A stretch of DNA of 64,000 bases from Chromobotia macracanthus. Its lineage: Eukaryota; Chordata; Actinopteri; Cypriniformes; Botiidae. The notes beneath the pieces were generated by a model. That model was not told the origin of the DNA, made no database searches, and was given only the letters and a program-made list of their open reading frames with translations. Below are positions 36,026 to 50,000 of the stretch, piece by piece (within the stretch, counting starts at the first letter, position 1; each line of letters starts with the position of its first letter). The DNA is taken from contig JAZGTH010000067.1 of assembly GCA_036877525.1 (NCBI GenBank), positions 5,398,501 to 5,462,500 on the forward strand. The letters run 5' to 3'. A program made the position numbers and the translations under genes.

Positions 36026-39000
36026 TTTTTTAAAAAAAAAAAAAAAAAAAAATTTTGTTTCTCAATTTGTAATTTTCTCTTATAAATTTGTAAATTTCAG
36101 GATATTTAGATATTTTACTGGAAAACAACACAAAAATACTGATTACAGACCTTACAGCATATATACAGTCCATGCATTCCCTGGGAATTGATCTTGTGGC
36201 CCTGACACTGCTACTGTAGCTTTATTCTCTACCAACTGACCTACAGGTAAATCATTTTAATACAGCCTCAAGCTGATCATTCATTTAATGAAATGGCAGC
36301 ATAAAATGATAAAAGATGCCAGTGTCTGAAAAATAATTACATAACAATCATTTCCTTAATATTGATTAGTGTGACTGCAGGCTGTTAATGGTTTCAGAGC
36401 AAATATACAGTAAAATGCTATTCTGAAATAGCATGTTTCTCATCCAATTACATTTTAGAGTCTAAACTTCATGTTTTGTAGCATTGAAATCCATTTGTGA
36501 ATAATTAAACATTCTCAGAACATTGAACATTCTTGTAGTAGCATTGTTAGAACGTTTTGCAGGATTGAAAAAAATTTCTTATAACCAAGCAATAATGTTA
36601 ATACAACGTCTAAAAACTGAACATTCCTATAACTTTTAAAATGACATTTTAATGTTTTTGTTACTTAATGGAAACATTAAAGACATGTTAGCTGGGTACT
36701 AACACCTTTAGGTTGTAAGATACAAATTATTTGTACAGTAACAGAATTATATGTACTTCAATTGAAATATTATACAGGGCTTTCTGCTTTTAATCCCAGA
36801 TCTATATTGAAAGATATTATTATTGTCGACAAGTGCACTCAGTAAAGAAGACGTTTTCTTCTTCTCCCCCTTCTGGTTTTCTGTCTGTGCTCCTCTATAC
36901 ATTGAAGATCTCAGTGATGCTGTGGATCTGTGCTTCTCTGACTGTGAAAAGCTGCATTGCAGTACTGCTCTCAGCTGAGTGGGGTTTAGATGCGATGAAA
37001 ACGTCCCTGCGTTAGAGGATGGCATAGACAGGAATCCGGGTTAATGCATTTTGCTGAGCCAAAGCAGAGCCAAAAAAGGCAATACAAAGCTGGCCCTATT
37101 TAGCTGCATGCTAACCTACTTATCAATAATAAAGAAAGACGATGTTGGAAAGAGGAAATTATGTTTAAAGGTGTGGTGACCATGTTTCAGCTGGTTGTCT
37201 GGCTTGTTTGTGTGTATGCATTGGTGCAAATGTGTGTATATACACAGTATGTGTATGATAGCGTTAGACTGAATGACCTTGTAGAGTTCTTTGGCTGTTG
37301 ACCTGTATCTCTGTGTGTGTATCTGTGTGTGTGTGTAGAATTAGCCGATATATTTCAGCAGCTAATAATTTAGTTCATTACATCCCCAGGGACATGCAAC
37401 ACAAACACAAACACACACACACAAACACACACACATGAAGATGTTTCTTATACTTTAATTGTTTTTGCATTAAACTAATTATAGTTACAATGAACAGGCC
37501 CAACCCTAATCCCAACCCTAGGAGAAAGGGTTTAACAGTTTTAGAAAAGAAAAATGTACTTATTGGTTTTCCAATGACATTGCCAGATAGATGCAAGGGT
37601 TGCAATTCCAGTTATATACTGTTGCACTCTGCAGTGTCTTTACAGTGTGGATGCATTTAAAAAAACAAAAGCATTTATTATTTCATGTTCTTTCTGCAGG
37701 CCGGCTCATGACATCAGTCTGGAGGAGTTTGATGATGAAGATTTGTCTGAAATCACAGATGACTGTGGCATAGGCCTCAACTATGACTCTGACCCTTATG
37801 AAAAGGTACAAACCATTTGCTTCTATTCTATTCATTTAGGCTGTTTACACAGTCAGTTTTGGGATTGACAACTGTATTTACCAACACATGTGACCCTAAT
37901 ATTGTTCTTTTCATACAATAGCTCACAATGGTGGCTCAAAGATGTCTGTATAAACCAAAAAATGCAATAAGGTCCCTTTTTATTTTTGTGATAGACTAAA
38001 GGAATTATCCAAGATGGCAGCCTCTGTAACATATGTTCCCCTGTCACGTGTTGAAAAAGTGATGTCTTTACCTACTGCCCTCACCAAGGATGTTTCAAAA
38101 GCACACATGAGCCATAAAAATGCACCTTCAGAGTTAGCAGGGTGTAATGATGTTCACTTTTGATTGGAGCTCACCCATAGTGTCCATAGTAACAGCACAG
38201 GACACCCTTAAAATGTTTTTAGAAGTTAGTCCAGACTCAGTTTTAATGTTTCTATTCAATTTGTGAATTACTTTATTACCTAGTGATCATTTTGTGACGT
38301 GATGTTTCTAGTTGATGGATTGGTAAAGAGGAAATTGCAAGCACAGCATCACTTTCAAAATCACACTCAACAGGCCAGTAAAGCCTGAAGGCAAAGCAGA
38401 TAGTATAGAGAGTTTGTTTCAAATATGGATATATGGATGTGGCTCATGCCCCATTGGAAATGGTGTCATCACTTCACTTCCCAGCCATGCATATCAGAGA
38501 GCTCATTTACATTTAAAAAGGCTCTATAGATGAAAGCATAAATATTCATGCATGCTCATGACAATATGTCTGAGTGTTGGTATTCAATTTAAAGTTAAAA
38601 ACAGGGTGACTGTCTGAGTCAATTTGATTCTGATTAATCTTTCTGACATCTTTTTTTTTGGGAGCATCTTTAACATTTTAATGTTGCACATTTTATTTTA
38701 TGCACTCTGTGTGTATCTATGTCTTTCCTTGCTCTATGGGTCAATATAGTGTGAAAAGTTGCATCATATTTGCATGTTGCATTTCTGTCTTATCCACAAC
38801 CCCCCTAAAATCCAGTTTAACCAGCTGCTAAATGCACTGGAAGTGCACTGCACAGTATTTAAATTTAAAATGTACATATGTGAAATGTAAATGTAATCGA
38901 AAAGAGATTCAGCGAAACGTTAGTAAATCAGGGAGCGAAACGATGCTATCAGCGATTGCCATTTACTCTTAGTGAATTTACCTGATGTATTAGTTTGTGT

Positions 39001-41034
39001 GTGTGTGTTGACTGCATTGGGGGATTGTAAATGTTTTATTGCAGTGGCTGCATGCCATGGCTGCAGCATAAGGGTTTGTGACCTAGTGAAGTCTGCTGCT
39101 ATGCAGACTTATCAGCTTTCTGCGTTTCTCTCCTATTACAAGAAAACCTCTTCCTCATTGCCCTCCTCACTTGTTTTCGCCTGGTTGTTCATCTGTGCTC
39201 CCTGCGGAAATGTTCAAACATGTATGTAAAGCTTCGATTGTAACGCTTCATGCGCCTTTGGTGTGCCAGATTGATTTAAATGCAGTGACTTGGTTCACAC
39301 ATACTCAGTGTGCACCGCAGAGTGCGATGACCTCAGCAAAGGCAAATTGATTGCTTGGTTCTGGCTGGTGATTGGACGATCCGCAGGCTGGTCTTTCATT
39401 GATTGGTTGGTTGAGATGAAAATTGACAGCTTAGTTCATGCAGTGTGTCAGACCTCATTATTTTTTGCAGCTAGTGGCACTAATCTTGCAAACACGTAGA
39501 TACAAACACACGCCTGTCCCATAGGATCATATCATGTGGAGGCAACACTGCATTATGTTTAAAGGGTCTTCCCCTTCTATGCAGCTAGAGACTAAGAGCA
39601 ATTAGCTGTCAGATTGTAACTATGTTAACATTGGTTATGAAGTTCTGAGATATAAATGCACATAAATGCAATTCTAGCACTGTTAAAGGGAAGGTAGGCC
39701 ATTTTTTGTTATGCTGGTTGAAAGTCTTTTCACAACCTTAGTAATCCACATAGCAATCACTAAAGTGAAATGAGATCATAAAATGTTCATGCAGGACCAT
39801 AAATCTTCATCCAACCGTGGAATTCAGTCCAGATGCAATAATAGGATGTCCTACTTGCCTGTCAGATTGTATATTTGCATACTTCTGTACACTATTGGGG
39901 GAGGCGTGGCTTGGAGAGAGCTGTGAAGCGAGGGCGGAGTCTTAAAGCTTTAAGGTTTAAAGCTAGGTTGCTATTGCTAGCCTCTCTGAATTGCCTACTC
40001 TACCTTTAAGTATAATTTGATATTTATTGTTTGGAGCATTTTCTAAAATCTTGCAGCTCTATTTTTTTAACCTTGTTTGATGGCTTTTGGATTAAATATT
40101 GTTAGGATCCATTGATAATTAAACGCACATTAGCTTTGCATGCTTTTGATAGAAAGGAGCTAGTAAGATATCTTTGAATTATAACAAATATGATTCCTGG
40201 TGTTACCATACAATTCTCAATACAGATTACACCGCAATTGTATTGATTGCCAATGCTGCAATGATACAGGAATGGTTACTGTATGTCACACTCACTAAAA
40301 TCTTTTTCTGTTTTATAGGTTGATAAATATTAAGATGATACGCGATAAGTGGGAATTTTTTGTGTTTTTTTTGGCAGAGCGTTCAGAAAGCCTTCCAGAT
40401 TTCCTTTTTTATAATTGTGGTTTGTTGTGTCTTTTACAGCGTGAATTTGACCCTTTAAATCACCTTTTAAATCTTTTACTTTTAAATACATATCTTCATA
40501 CCTTCCTTATATGCATAGATGCATATAAATTTTGGCTTTTTGTGACATTTGAGACATTTAGATATTAAAGATTCCAGAACGAATGATTGTTCTGCATTTC
40601 CAGCAAACAGCAGTACAACAAATACGTAAGAGCCTATTCCATTTTTCTAAACACTCTTACTCTCTCTTCCTCTATCTCACCCTGTCACTTCCTTCATGGA
40701 TTATTCATTCTGTCACACAGAGCCGCAGCTTTGAGAATACATTTGAAAGATTTGGGTTTCTGGGGTTTTGCATATTACAGTATGCTGCTGATGAACAGAG
40801 TTACTTTACATACTTTTCATTACGTATGTTGCCGTAAGCCAAATGAAAGTTGACATTAACCACTGAAATCTCATGCGACAATTCAAATTATAAATCATTA
40901 TTTTAAACTTTTAATCATTGTAAAGAAAATGATGTTTTGAACACTGATCTGTTATGTACTTGCTAAAGCATTTTTGTTTATTTTTAACCCAAAAAGCTGT
41001 TGTAGGGGTACAAGAAGAATTAGGTATCTGATGT

Positions 41035-41066
<32 letters not shown>

Positions 41067-44000
41067 AAGGGATTAGCATGAAGTGTGACATTGTCTGTTT
41101 AAACTCTACTGTATCCGGGTTGCATGTGTGCATACATGCGTGTGTATATGCACAGTTACAGTATGTGTGTGGTTTTATTGTTTATGTAACACATTTGCAT
41201 CCTATCTTATTCATGTATACAGATTATTTTTATTTAATGTACCTGCTACTTTTTCAGGCACATCGCGCCTTATTAAAATGAGCTGTACTGCAGCTGAAAA
41301 CCTTAGAGGAGAGACTGTGTTGTAAATGATGTCATCAGCTAGTGGGTGGAGCTGAAAACAGTGCTGTGAGCTCATGGTCTTCCTAGAGTATTAAACAACC
41401 CATTAACATGCAGTTAATGTCACTGCATTAGAATAAATAGTTCTTGTGAAAAGCATCAGTGGCTTACTGCCCCACCTCTCTCCTGCCCCCGCTGCAGTAT
41501 ACAGCTGTCTGATATTACCTGTGTGTGCGTGTGTGTACTGCTCTGTCTCGCCTGTTCCACTCCCGTAGTGTTTTCTCATCTTCTACAGGGAACATTCTCA
41601 GAGCGTTGACTAATGTTCTTAAAGTTCTCTCAAAGATACCAGACACATTCTCGCAGTAACGTTATATATCGTTATATATTGTTTTATAAAATTATTATTC
41701 TGAAGTTGTTAGTGAAACATTTTAAAAACCAAGAGTTTTAAACCACAGAATTAAATGAAAATGTTCCTACAGCGTTAATACAACATCTAAAAAACTGGAT
41801 GTTTTGAACTTTCTTAGAATGTTTTAACCTTTTTGTTACTTTATGGAAGCTTTAGGGAAATGTTCTTACAACCTAAAAATGTTACAGGTAACACAAAGAT
41901 GCTGCATCCTTTATTGAATACTTGCTCTGCGTTTAGTATACTGTCAATGTCAAGTACTGCATTCATTCATGAGTTCTGCGTGAGTTCAGCTAGCTCAGCA
42001 GAACAGATATGCTGCTGTAATGCTGACTTTGAGCAGGGCAGTAAAATCATTGCTGGTCAGAGGTGAGGCCTTGGATATAAGAGAACTAGAGTTTCAGTTC
42101 TGCTGCACAACAACTAAACTTTCAATAATTCACTCATGCGATTCAGCTAAAACTACTGTACATCCAAACAAAGGCCTGTTCACATCAAGATCAATAACTA
42201 AAAAGACAAATATAACAATAACTATATTAGTGACCAAACCCAGGGACACATTGGATAACATTTTGTTTATTCTTGAATATTGCAGTAAATGCGTGACCCC
42301 TTTAAATCGGAAAGAATTAAGACTGGCTGTCAATGTTTTATTGTTCGTCAGCTGGAAAAAATCACTCTGAAAGAGATCCCAATCATATTGTTCCTCTGTA
42401 TTGTTATCATTGCAGTCGTGTCATGGACTCTGCTGTTCTTTTAAATTTAGAGCAGTTAACAGGGATCTTTACAGTTACCCATTTGGCAGATGCTTTTATC
42501 AAAAGCTTTAATCGAAGGTCTATATTTTGTCAGTAAATCATGTGCTTCCTGAGAATCAAACCCCCAACCTTTGTGCTGCTAACGCAATGCTCTGGCAGTT
42601 AAGCTACAGGAACACATATCGCTCTAGTTATCATTCTCTGGGGAAATGGGCTTTAGAGCAGTTGGATGTCTTTTGGATATAGTTATCAGTGCGCGTGGCT
42701 ATTGCTGCATTGATTTATATAGAGATGACTGCATGTGTAGCTGATGCAGGGTGGGACTTCTTTAATGACGTTACCCTCACACATATGCAACATTGAGCAA
42801 ATGTTGTTGTTTTAAATGACTATTAGACATGAAATACCATGACCTGTTTTCCTGGAAGGTTCTTGAAACCTGAGGAGCTGTATCATCAGTCTACATCTGC
42901 TGTTGCACATTAGTTACGTTCCTGTCTGCCTACTAGCATTCTGTATTTTTCCCTCTTAAAGACAGCAGAAAATCAAAAGAGACTTTATGTAGTGATTCTA
43001 TGTCATCAATTTTGCCTACTTTCACCACTAAATCTGCTCTGCCTCTAAAATGACTTTCGTATTTGGTTGTCCCTCCTATTATTTAATCTAATCACTACTT
43101 CTCATTAGGTATCATGTTGGACTGTGAATAAGTCAGGTCATAGAAGTAAAATGGGCTGGAAATGGTTTCATGATAATTTAAAGAAATATTTTAGAAAAAA
43201 TATTTGGGTAGAGGTACATTACCCTTGTAAGTTTACTGCTGTAAACTTTCTTTGTTTTTATTAAAAAATTTATCTCTGTAGAAATAAAAATTTGAGTTGT
43301 ATTTAAACAAATCTACAAGATGATGTTTATTTTTCCTGCCAACAATAATCTATATACAGTACAGTAACATCTGCTTCCGTAATTATGCCCTGGCTTATGT
43401 ACATCCTGTCTGTGGTAAACATATGACTAAACTGATAGCTGGAATATATAAGAGTTAGAACTTCTGACTGATATCTGTATATATATATGATCGAGTTATA
43501 TATAATCAATATACTTGGTTTATTCAGACACCTGGTTCAGGCTGAATTATTGTCCTGTGGCATAATTTCTTGCATAAATTCTAGTTTCATCTTTACCAGA
43601 TGAAATCTTTTGAGGGAAATCTTTTTGCTTTTTTGCAGCATTGCAAAAGGCGAATGTTTTAAAGCAACAGTTGCAACATATTTTTTGGTGATTTTTTTAT
43701 GTATTTTTTTTTTTTTTCTTGCTTTCTTTCTTTCTGTGAAGGACTGCCTGATATTGGAAAAGAATGATTTTCATCACCCAGTGTGCTCATTTCAAGACGA
43801 CTTCCAAGAGTTTGAGATGATCGATGATGAAGACGATGATGACGATGAAGAGGAGGAAGCAGATCCTGATGCCCCTCCCTCACCGTCTGCATCTCCTCCC
43901 ACTTCCCCTACTCTTGGCACCCTTAAGAGCCGCCCAACCACCCTAAACCTAACTGCACCGGTTTCACAGGTACCTCACACACATTAGCCTTCATCTAAAT

Positions 44001-47000
44001 CACGTTATAAACATGCAGTAATGAAGCAGTAATTCAAACCTATTTTTTTACATTTTTTAGGATTCTCTGAACAATAACAGTGATGTCTCATCTCGAAAGT
44101 CAAGCTGGCAGGATTCACTTCGAAACTCAACTTCACAGGGTAATTACTTACATACTGCATCTTTTTGTTCTTCAGCACTCTACAACGTTTAGTCTAATGA
44201 AGGACTTTGGTTTAAGGAAGTCTGTATTTTTGTGGGTACCTAATGAACCTAATTTTATTTGATAGTTTAAGTTAAATTTTGAGAACTCTATAAAACTCTT
44301 CCATTTTACTGTATTTTTATAGGGCTTTCCCCAATACCCAGTTTCCCTAGCAGCTTTACAGAAAAACATTCCAGTACAATGTTTTGAGTCTCCATTGAAA
44401 ATTAAGCCTTAGTATATTTGTCTGTAAACAGCAATTAAGAGACAGATATGTTATGTGCAATAACTGTGTCCCATTGCAAATAGTTCTTCTCTGTATTTCA
44501 GGCTGTTTGTCTCCTAAACATTCTTGCCTTGAGGATGGATCTCATGTGACTACCACATGTCCAGCAGCTCCAGGCACCACCGGCTCTGCCAAAGGTACAC
44601 CCTCAAATCCACCAGGAAATTGTGGTCTCCATCAGTCACCTGGCAGGCCCCTGCTCTATGACTTTGAGGGAAACAGACAAGAACGACCTGAATATGGTAA
44701 AAAGTCAGACTGAGGTGTTGCTAATGGCCAGTGAAAACATTAAACTTTACTTCCTTGAACATTAAATTGTGACCGTGTCATCCTGACTGTTTTCATGCTA
44801 TTCACTGCATAAGACTGTCTTCTGTCTTAATGACAAACTTCAAATATTCCATCACTTCCATTTTCCATTTACATTTATGCATTTGGCAGATGCGTTTATC
44901 CAAAGTGACAGTGCATTCAAGTTTTACGCTTTATCAGTGTGTTTTCCCTGGGAATCCAACCTACAGCCTTTGTGCGGCTAATGCAATGCCCTACCAGCTG
45001 AGCTTCATAAACACTTCCCATAATCATACTGTATGTCTTCAGCAACATTTCCCATTTTATCCTTTCTTTATCCTTGTCATCTTACCTAATATGGCCTTCT
45101 GTTTCTTTCCATCTCTAATCAGGCTCCTTTGGTCAACATAACTCATCTGGTGGCTGTGAGGAGACTGAGGTGAAACCTGATGTTGAGGAATCCACTCTAA
45201 GTGAGCTTGTCCCATCTGTGGATGACTGCACTTCCCAATGTTCTGACACTGAAGTGGACCATGATCTGAATGGCCATGCCGAACATCGAGCCTACCGCTC
45301 TCGACCCACCAATGACACTTACACTGTCAACACGGAGACGGCTGATGACCCAGAGTTGGAAAATGATGGCACAAGTAGGTGTCTGTCAACTGCGCCTCTC
45401 GGCAATGATGCTGAGACTCCACTCTCAGATGAGGAGCTGGATAAAGAGTTTGACATTGACTTCATAAGTAAGGGGACCTATGATCAAACAATTAAGGAAG
45501 CTGAGGGCTCTTCGTATGTTGAGTTTCCCTGCATTGAACCTACTGAGTCTGTTTCGGTCTGTAGCTATGTATCGTCCAGTCGATCAGATGTCCTTGAAGC
45601 TGTGGACGAACCTCGAAATTTGCTTCAGGGTCAACCTAATGCTGCTGCTGCAAATGACACAACTTCTCCTTCCTCTGATCCTGGCATTGCGGATATGAAC
45701 ACCAAGCACTATGCAGAGTCAGATCGTCACAGCGACGATCTTAGCTCGCCTGGCTCAGACTCTGATATTGAAGGGGAACTTGAGGCTGCATTTGCATCTG
45801 GTGGTCCGCTTGCTAGTAACATGATTTCCTCCATCTCAGAGACAGAGCTGGACCTGACCAGTGAATCCAGCAGTGGGCGTTCCTCACACCTCACCAACTC
45901 CATTGAAGAAGCCAGCTCTCCAACCTCTGACCCAGAACTGGACCAGGAACTGGACACAGAGCAGGACAGTGGTATTGTAGGTCTAAAAACATCTCTTCTC
46001 CTGGGACAACCTGATCCAATTAAACAAAACCCTTCACCGGCTCTAGATCCCAGCCCAGGCATGTTACAGCTGGATGATGGCCAAGCACTAATGGGTCTGC
46101 AGAACGTAGACGATGAACAGGGTTATGAGCACCAAGCTGATCCAGACGAGACTCTTCCCCCCTCTGTCCCCTGTGAGGATGGCAGCTCTCAGCAGTTGTT
46201 GCTGAAAATTGAGCCTGACCACAGCCTTGAGAGCTTCAAACGCTCATTCTACTTGCCCGTTGGCCCCAAGCTCATGCCCTCTGTGGATGACTATGAAGGC
46301 AACAGTGAGGGAGATTCCGAGTCTGAGTCTGAGGATGAGCTTAGTGAAAACTCAGATTCTCCTTGGCTTCTGAGCAACCTGGTTAACAGGATGATCTCAG
46401 AAGGCTCTTACCCAATCAGCTGCCCCGAAGAGTGCTTTAATCGCTCAGCTTCCATCTCTGATACCATCTCACCTTCATCTGACCTAGAAACAGATGCTTT
46501 TAATGAAACAGATGGCTACAATTTGCAAAAGCAGGATTCTGAAGAAAAGTCACAAGTAGTGACTGCTGAAAGGTCAGAGGTGAAGGTGGCAGGAGAAAAG
46601 GAGAGAGAAGCCAGTTATATGTCTGAGGAGGGACACACAGATGCCAAGAGAACTGATGCTTTTCTGTACATGAGCAACCCCACATATGACCCCATTACCT
46701 CTGTGTCAGGGGAGAAATGTGATACAAGGACAAAGAACTATGAGTCGGTGGAATTCACATGCCAGAACTCTTTGAAAAACAAACAGAAAGAAGAAGAGGA
46801 GGAGCCAAATAATGACTTGATGATGGAAAGGATGAAGGAGCTCGATTCTCCCAGCTTGAGTGAGAGTATAATAAGCGACAAGGATGAGGGGCGGGAGACT
46901 GAAGTTGATCAAATTAACCTGCAGCGAATTACAGAGGTCAAAAACAGCCTTACCCTGGACCTCTCAACAGTACAGACCAATCACTGTTTCAGTCTCACTT

Positions 47001-50000
47001 ACTCAACAGATAATGAGGATGATGAAGATGAACAGGATACCTCTCCTTTTCTGGAGGATCTTCATAAGGCATCTTCACCCTATGGAAATGAGACTTACTT
47101 GGACAGTTCACCACCTATCGACGAGAGTGTACGAGAGTTGAGGAACACAACGTCTGAACTTGAGCACGGGCAGCCGATTGACGACTCACTGGCGTATGAT
47201 TCCATGAAGTATACCCTAGTGGTTGATGAAAACACAACGCTGGAATTGGTGAGTCTGAAGCGCTGCACCTCTGTACTGAGTGATGACAGCGATGGGCTGT
47301 CAACAATCTGTGATGAAGAGCCAGCTGATGAAGATGAAGATGTCTATGTGCGGGGCACTAGACCCAATCTGCTGTTAAGCTCCTCTGAAGAAGACTCCTC
47401 CCCTGAGGCAGATATGCCTTTCTCGAAGAAGTTTCTTAATGTGTTTGTCAATGGCACATCACGGTCCTCCAGTACGTGAGCTACTACCACACACACATGT
47501 ACACACATATATGTTATTGTGTGTACTAAATTAGGTCACTAAAATAACAAAAATACATTAAAACATGAAAATTATTTTCTTAATTTGTATTTTTGTCTTA
47601 TTTTTAGTGAAATATCTAAATGTTCTTAAACACAATTTTTACTTGAGAAGCAAATTTTAAGGATGTTTATAGATTTTTAACTGTAAAGTAAGACAAATCA
47701 TTTTTATTATAAAAAAGAGTAAGAAATGATGTTTTGCAATATACTAGGGTTTAATGTGAACTAAATGGAAAAAAATGAAAGAAAATGTGTATTACCTAAA
47801 CAAAAGGTAAAAGCTTTCTGCACAGAATTAAATTCACTCCCTTTCATTAAATTGTTCCAGGCATTTTCTGTACAGCTTAACAGATTTAGCTGATCATTTT
47901 ACATAATTTAGGAAGCTGCCCTAAACTGAACAGAAAGGGTATTTAATAATCCTAATGAGATGACATCAGAAAATGAAGGGTATAGTATGACAAAATGAGT
48001 TTCAAATTACTCTGTGACTCACACATACACAAAAGCTCTGCCCAGTGGGGAGATCATCCTTACCAATTTGGCTGAAACAAATGATGGCCAACAATAAATG
48101 TTGCTTGGTTTATGTTTTCGTCATGTCAAACCAGCTTTCTCATTAGTTCAAAATATCACTCAGTTGTATATTCAACAATAAATGTTCTGATTTCCTGTAA
48201 TTTTGTCACGTCACACACTTTACGTGTTGAGCTATTAGGACACGTTTTTCTTCAGTGTGCCAACAGAGTTTTGGCATAGTGCACAAAAACATTCTCAAAA
48301 TGTTGGCTAGTGTTCTCCAAAAGCTCTCTCAACATTATAAAAAAACTTCTTGCAGTAACGTTAGTAGAACATTTTTAATGTTATGTTTTAAAACATTTAC
48401 ATAAGCAATAACCTGCTTTACATTAACATTATCAATGTCTAAATGCATATGTGCTATATGTATTTCAGGCACAGAATCCTTTGGGCTTTTCTCCTGTACC
48501 ATAAATGGAGAAGAAAGAGACCAGACTCACCGAGCTGTCTTCAGGTGAGTAATACTGTACTGTTACATTCCAGTAACCTAAAAACACTTGGCTCAGATCT
48601 GAAAGCTCAAGGCATGTTTAAAGTTTATAAAAATGTGTTATCACAAGCTGTCAAGGACATCAGTTTGGCTCACACATGATTCTTATCAGTTTCTTACGCA
48701 TTCTAATCTGTTTCTTGTTTAGTCTGTTTTGAGGCATCTACAATTGCAACTGCTCAGAAAGTATGATGCAAATAATGCAAATAATGCAAACACCTACACC
48801 GCAGGTTCATCCCACGCCATGCCGATGAGCTGGAGCTGGATGTTGATGATCCGCTTTTCGTGGAGGAAGAGGAGGACGATTACTGGTACCGTGGGTACAA
48901 TATGCGCACAGGAGCGAGAGGGATTTTCCCGGCGTATTATGCCCATGAGGTCGTTGGTCAAACGAAAGACCTGATTAGTAAGGAAATCAGTTTTAGGAAT
49001 GAATTGCTTTTAGGATGTTATGTTTTGAATTTTGTTTGTAAAATCCTTGCTCTGTACTCAGTGCTGTTAAATAAAAAATCTGTCTAGCTATTTGTTATAA
49101 GTCATTATTTTACATAAGAACAGGGAACTGTAATTTAGTACAAAAATGATTTTTTAACAAAGACCAAGATATTTTTGAAATGGTGTAAATATGTCAAACA
49201 AGTCACTTGTCACTTGTTTTTTAGTGTTTCTTCACAATTGGTTTCATGCTTGTGAGTCAGCCGTGTCTGTTTATGTGTCTCCATAGCAATGAAGAGGAAC
49301 CCAGCTTGGATGGAGAGTTTCCGAGTTCAGTTCCTGGGTTCAGTGGAGGTCCCTTATCACCAAGGCAACGGTATTCTTTGTGCTGCCATGCAGAAGGTAC
49401 AGTCAACAGGAAGTGTGTCGGCTTGTGTGAAATATCATTAAATGATATCAAATGTTACATCATCTGCAGCAAAGCAGAACTAAAATGTTTGTCTGTAGAT
49501 CGCGATGGCGAGGAAGAGGACGGTGCATCTTCATCCTCCATCTATCTGTGAGCTGGAGATAAGCCTGCAGGGAGTCAAACTGGTCATGAGTTTGGATGAT
49601 GAGTATGACTTTTCAGGGGAGGTGAGAGTTATAGATATAAATACACTTTGAGAATATGTGAATCAAAAAGTTTTTAATATAATTTTTGTAATCCTCTCTT
49701 ATCCTAGTTTGACAGATGTAGTCACTTCTTCCAAATGAAAAACATCTCTTTCTGTGGATGCCATCCCAAAAACAACTGGTACACACAACATTTCATATAG
49801 ACGTAATGGTTTTTATACTGTACAAACTGTATATTCCATTCTCCTACACTACAGCCTTGAGGGGACGTAAAAATATCCCTACAAGGTCAAAATTTACTGG
49901 TATTATTATACTTGAGGACGTTTAGTCCCCATAATGTAGTGAATACAAGGACCATACACACACACGTTTTTTGATGAAGCAAAATCCCTTTGCAAAATTG

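Noticed and set aside
42020..42370. 116-codon plus-strand ORF in mapk8ip2 intron 2
   Set aside because: There is no similarity to a known family, no codon or splice evidence, and it is interrupted by repeat-rich intron sequence.
45727..46062. Antisense ORF within the large mapk8ip2 exon
   Set aside because: It mirrors acidic Ser-rich codons on the opposite strand, a common artefact.
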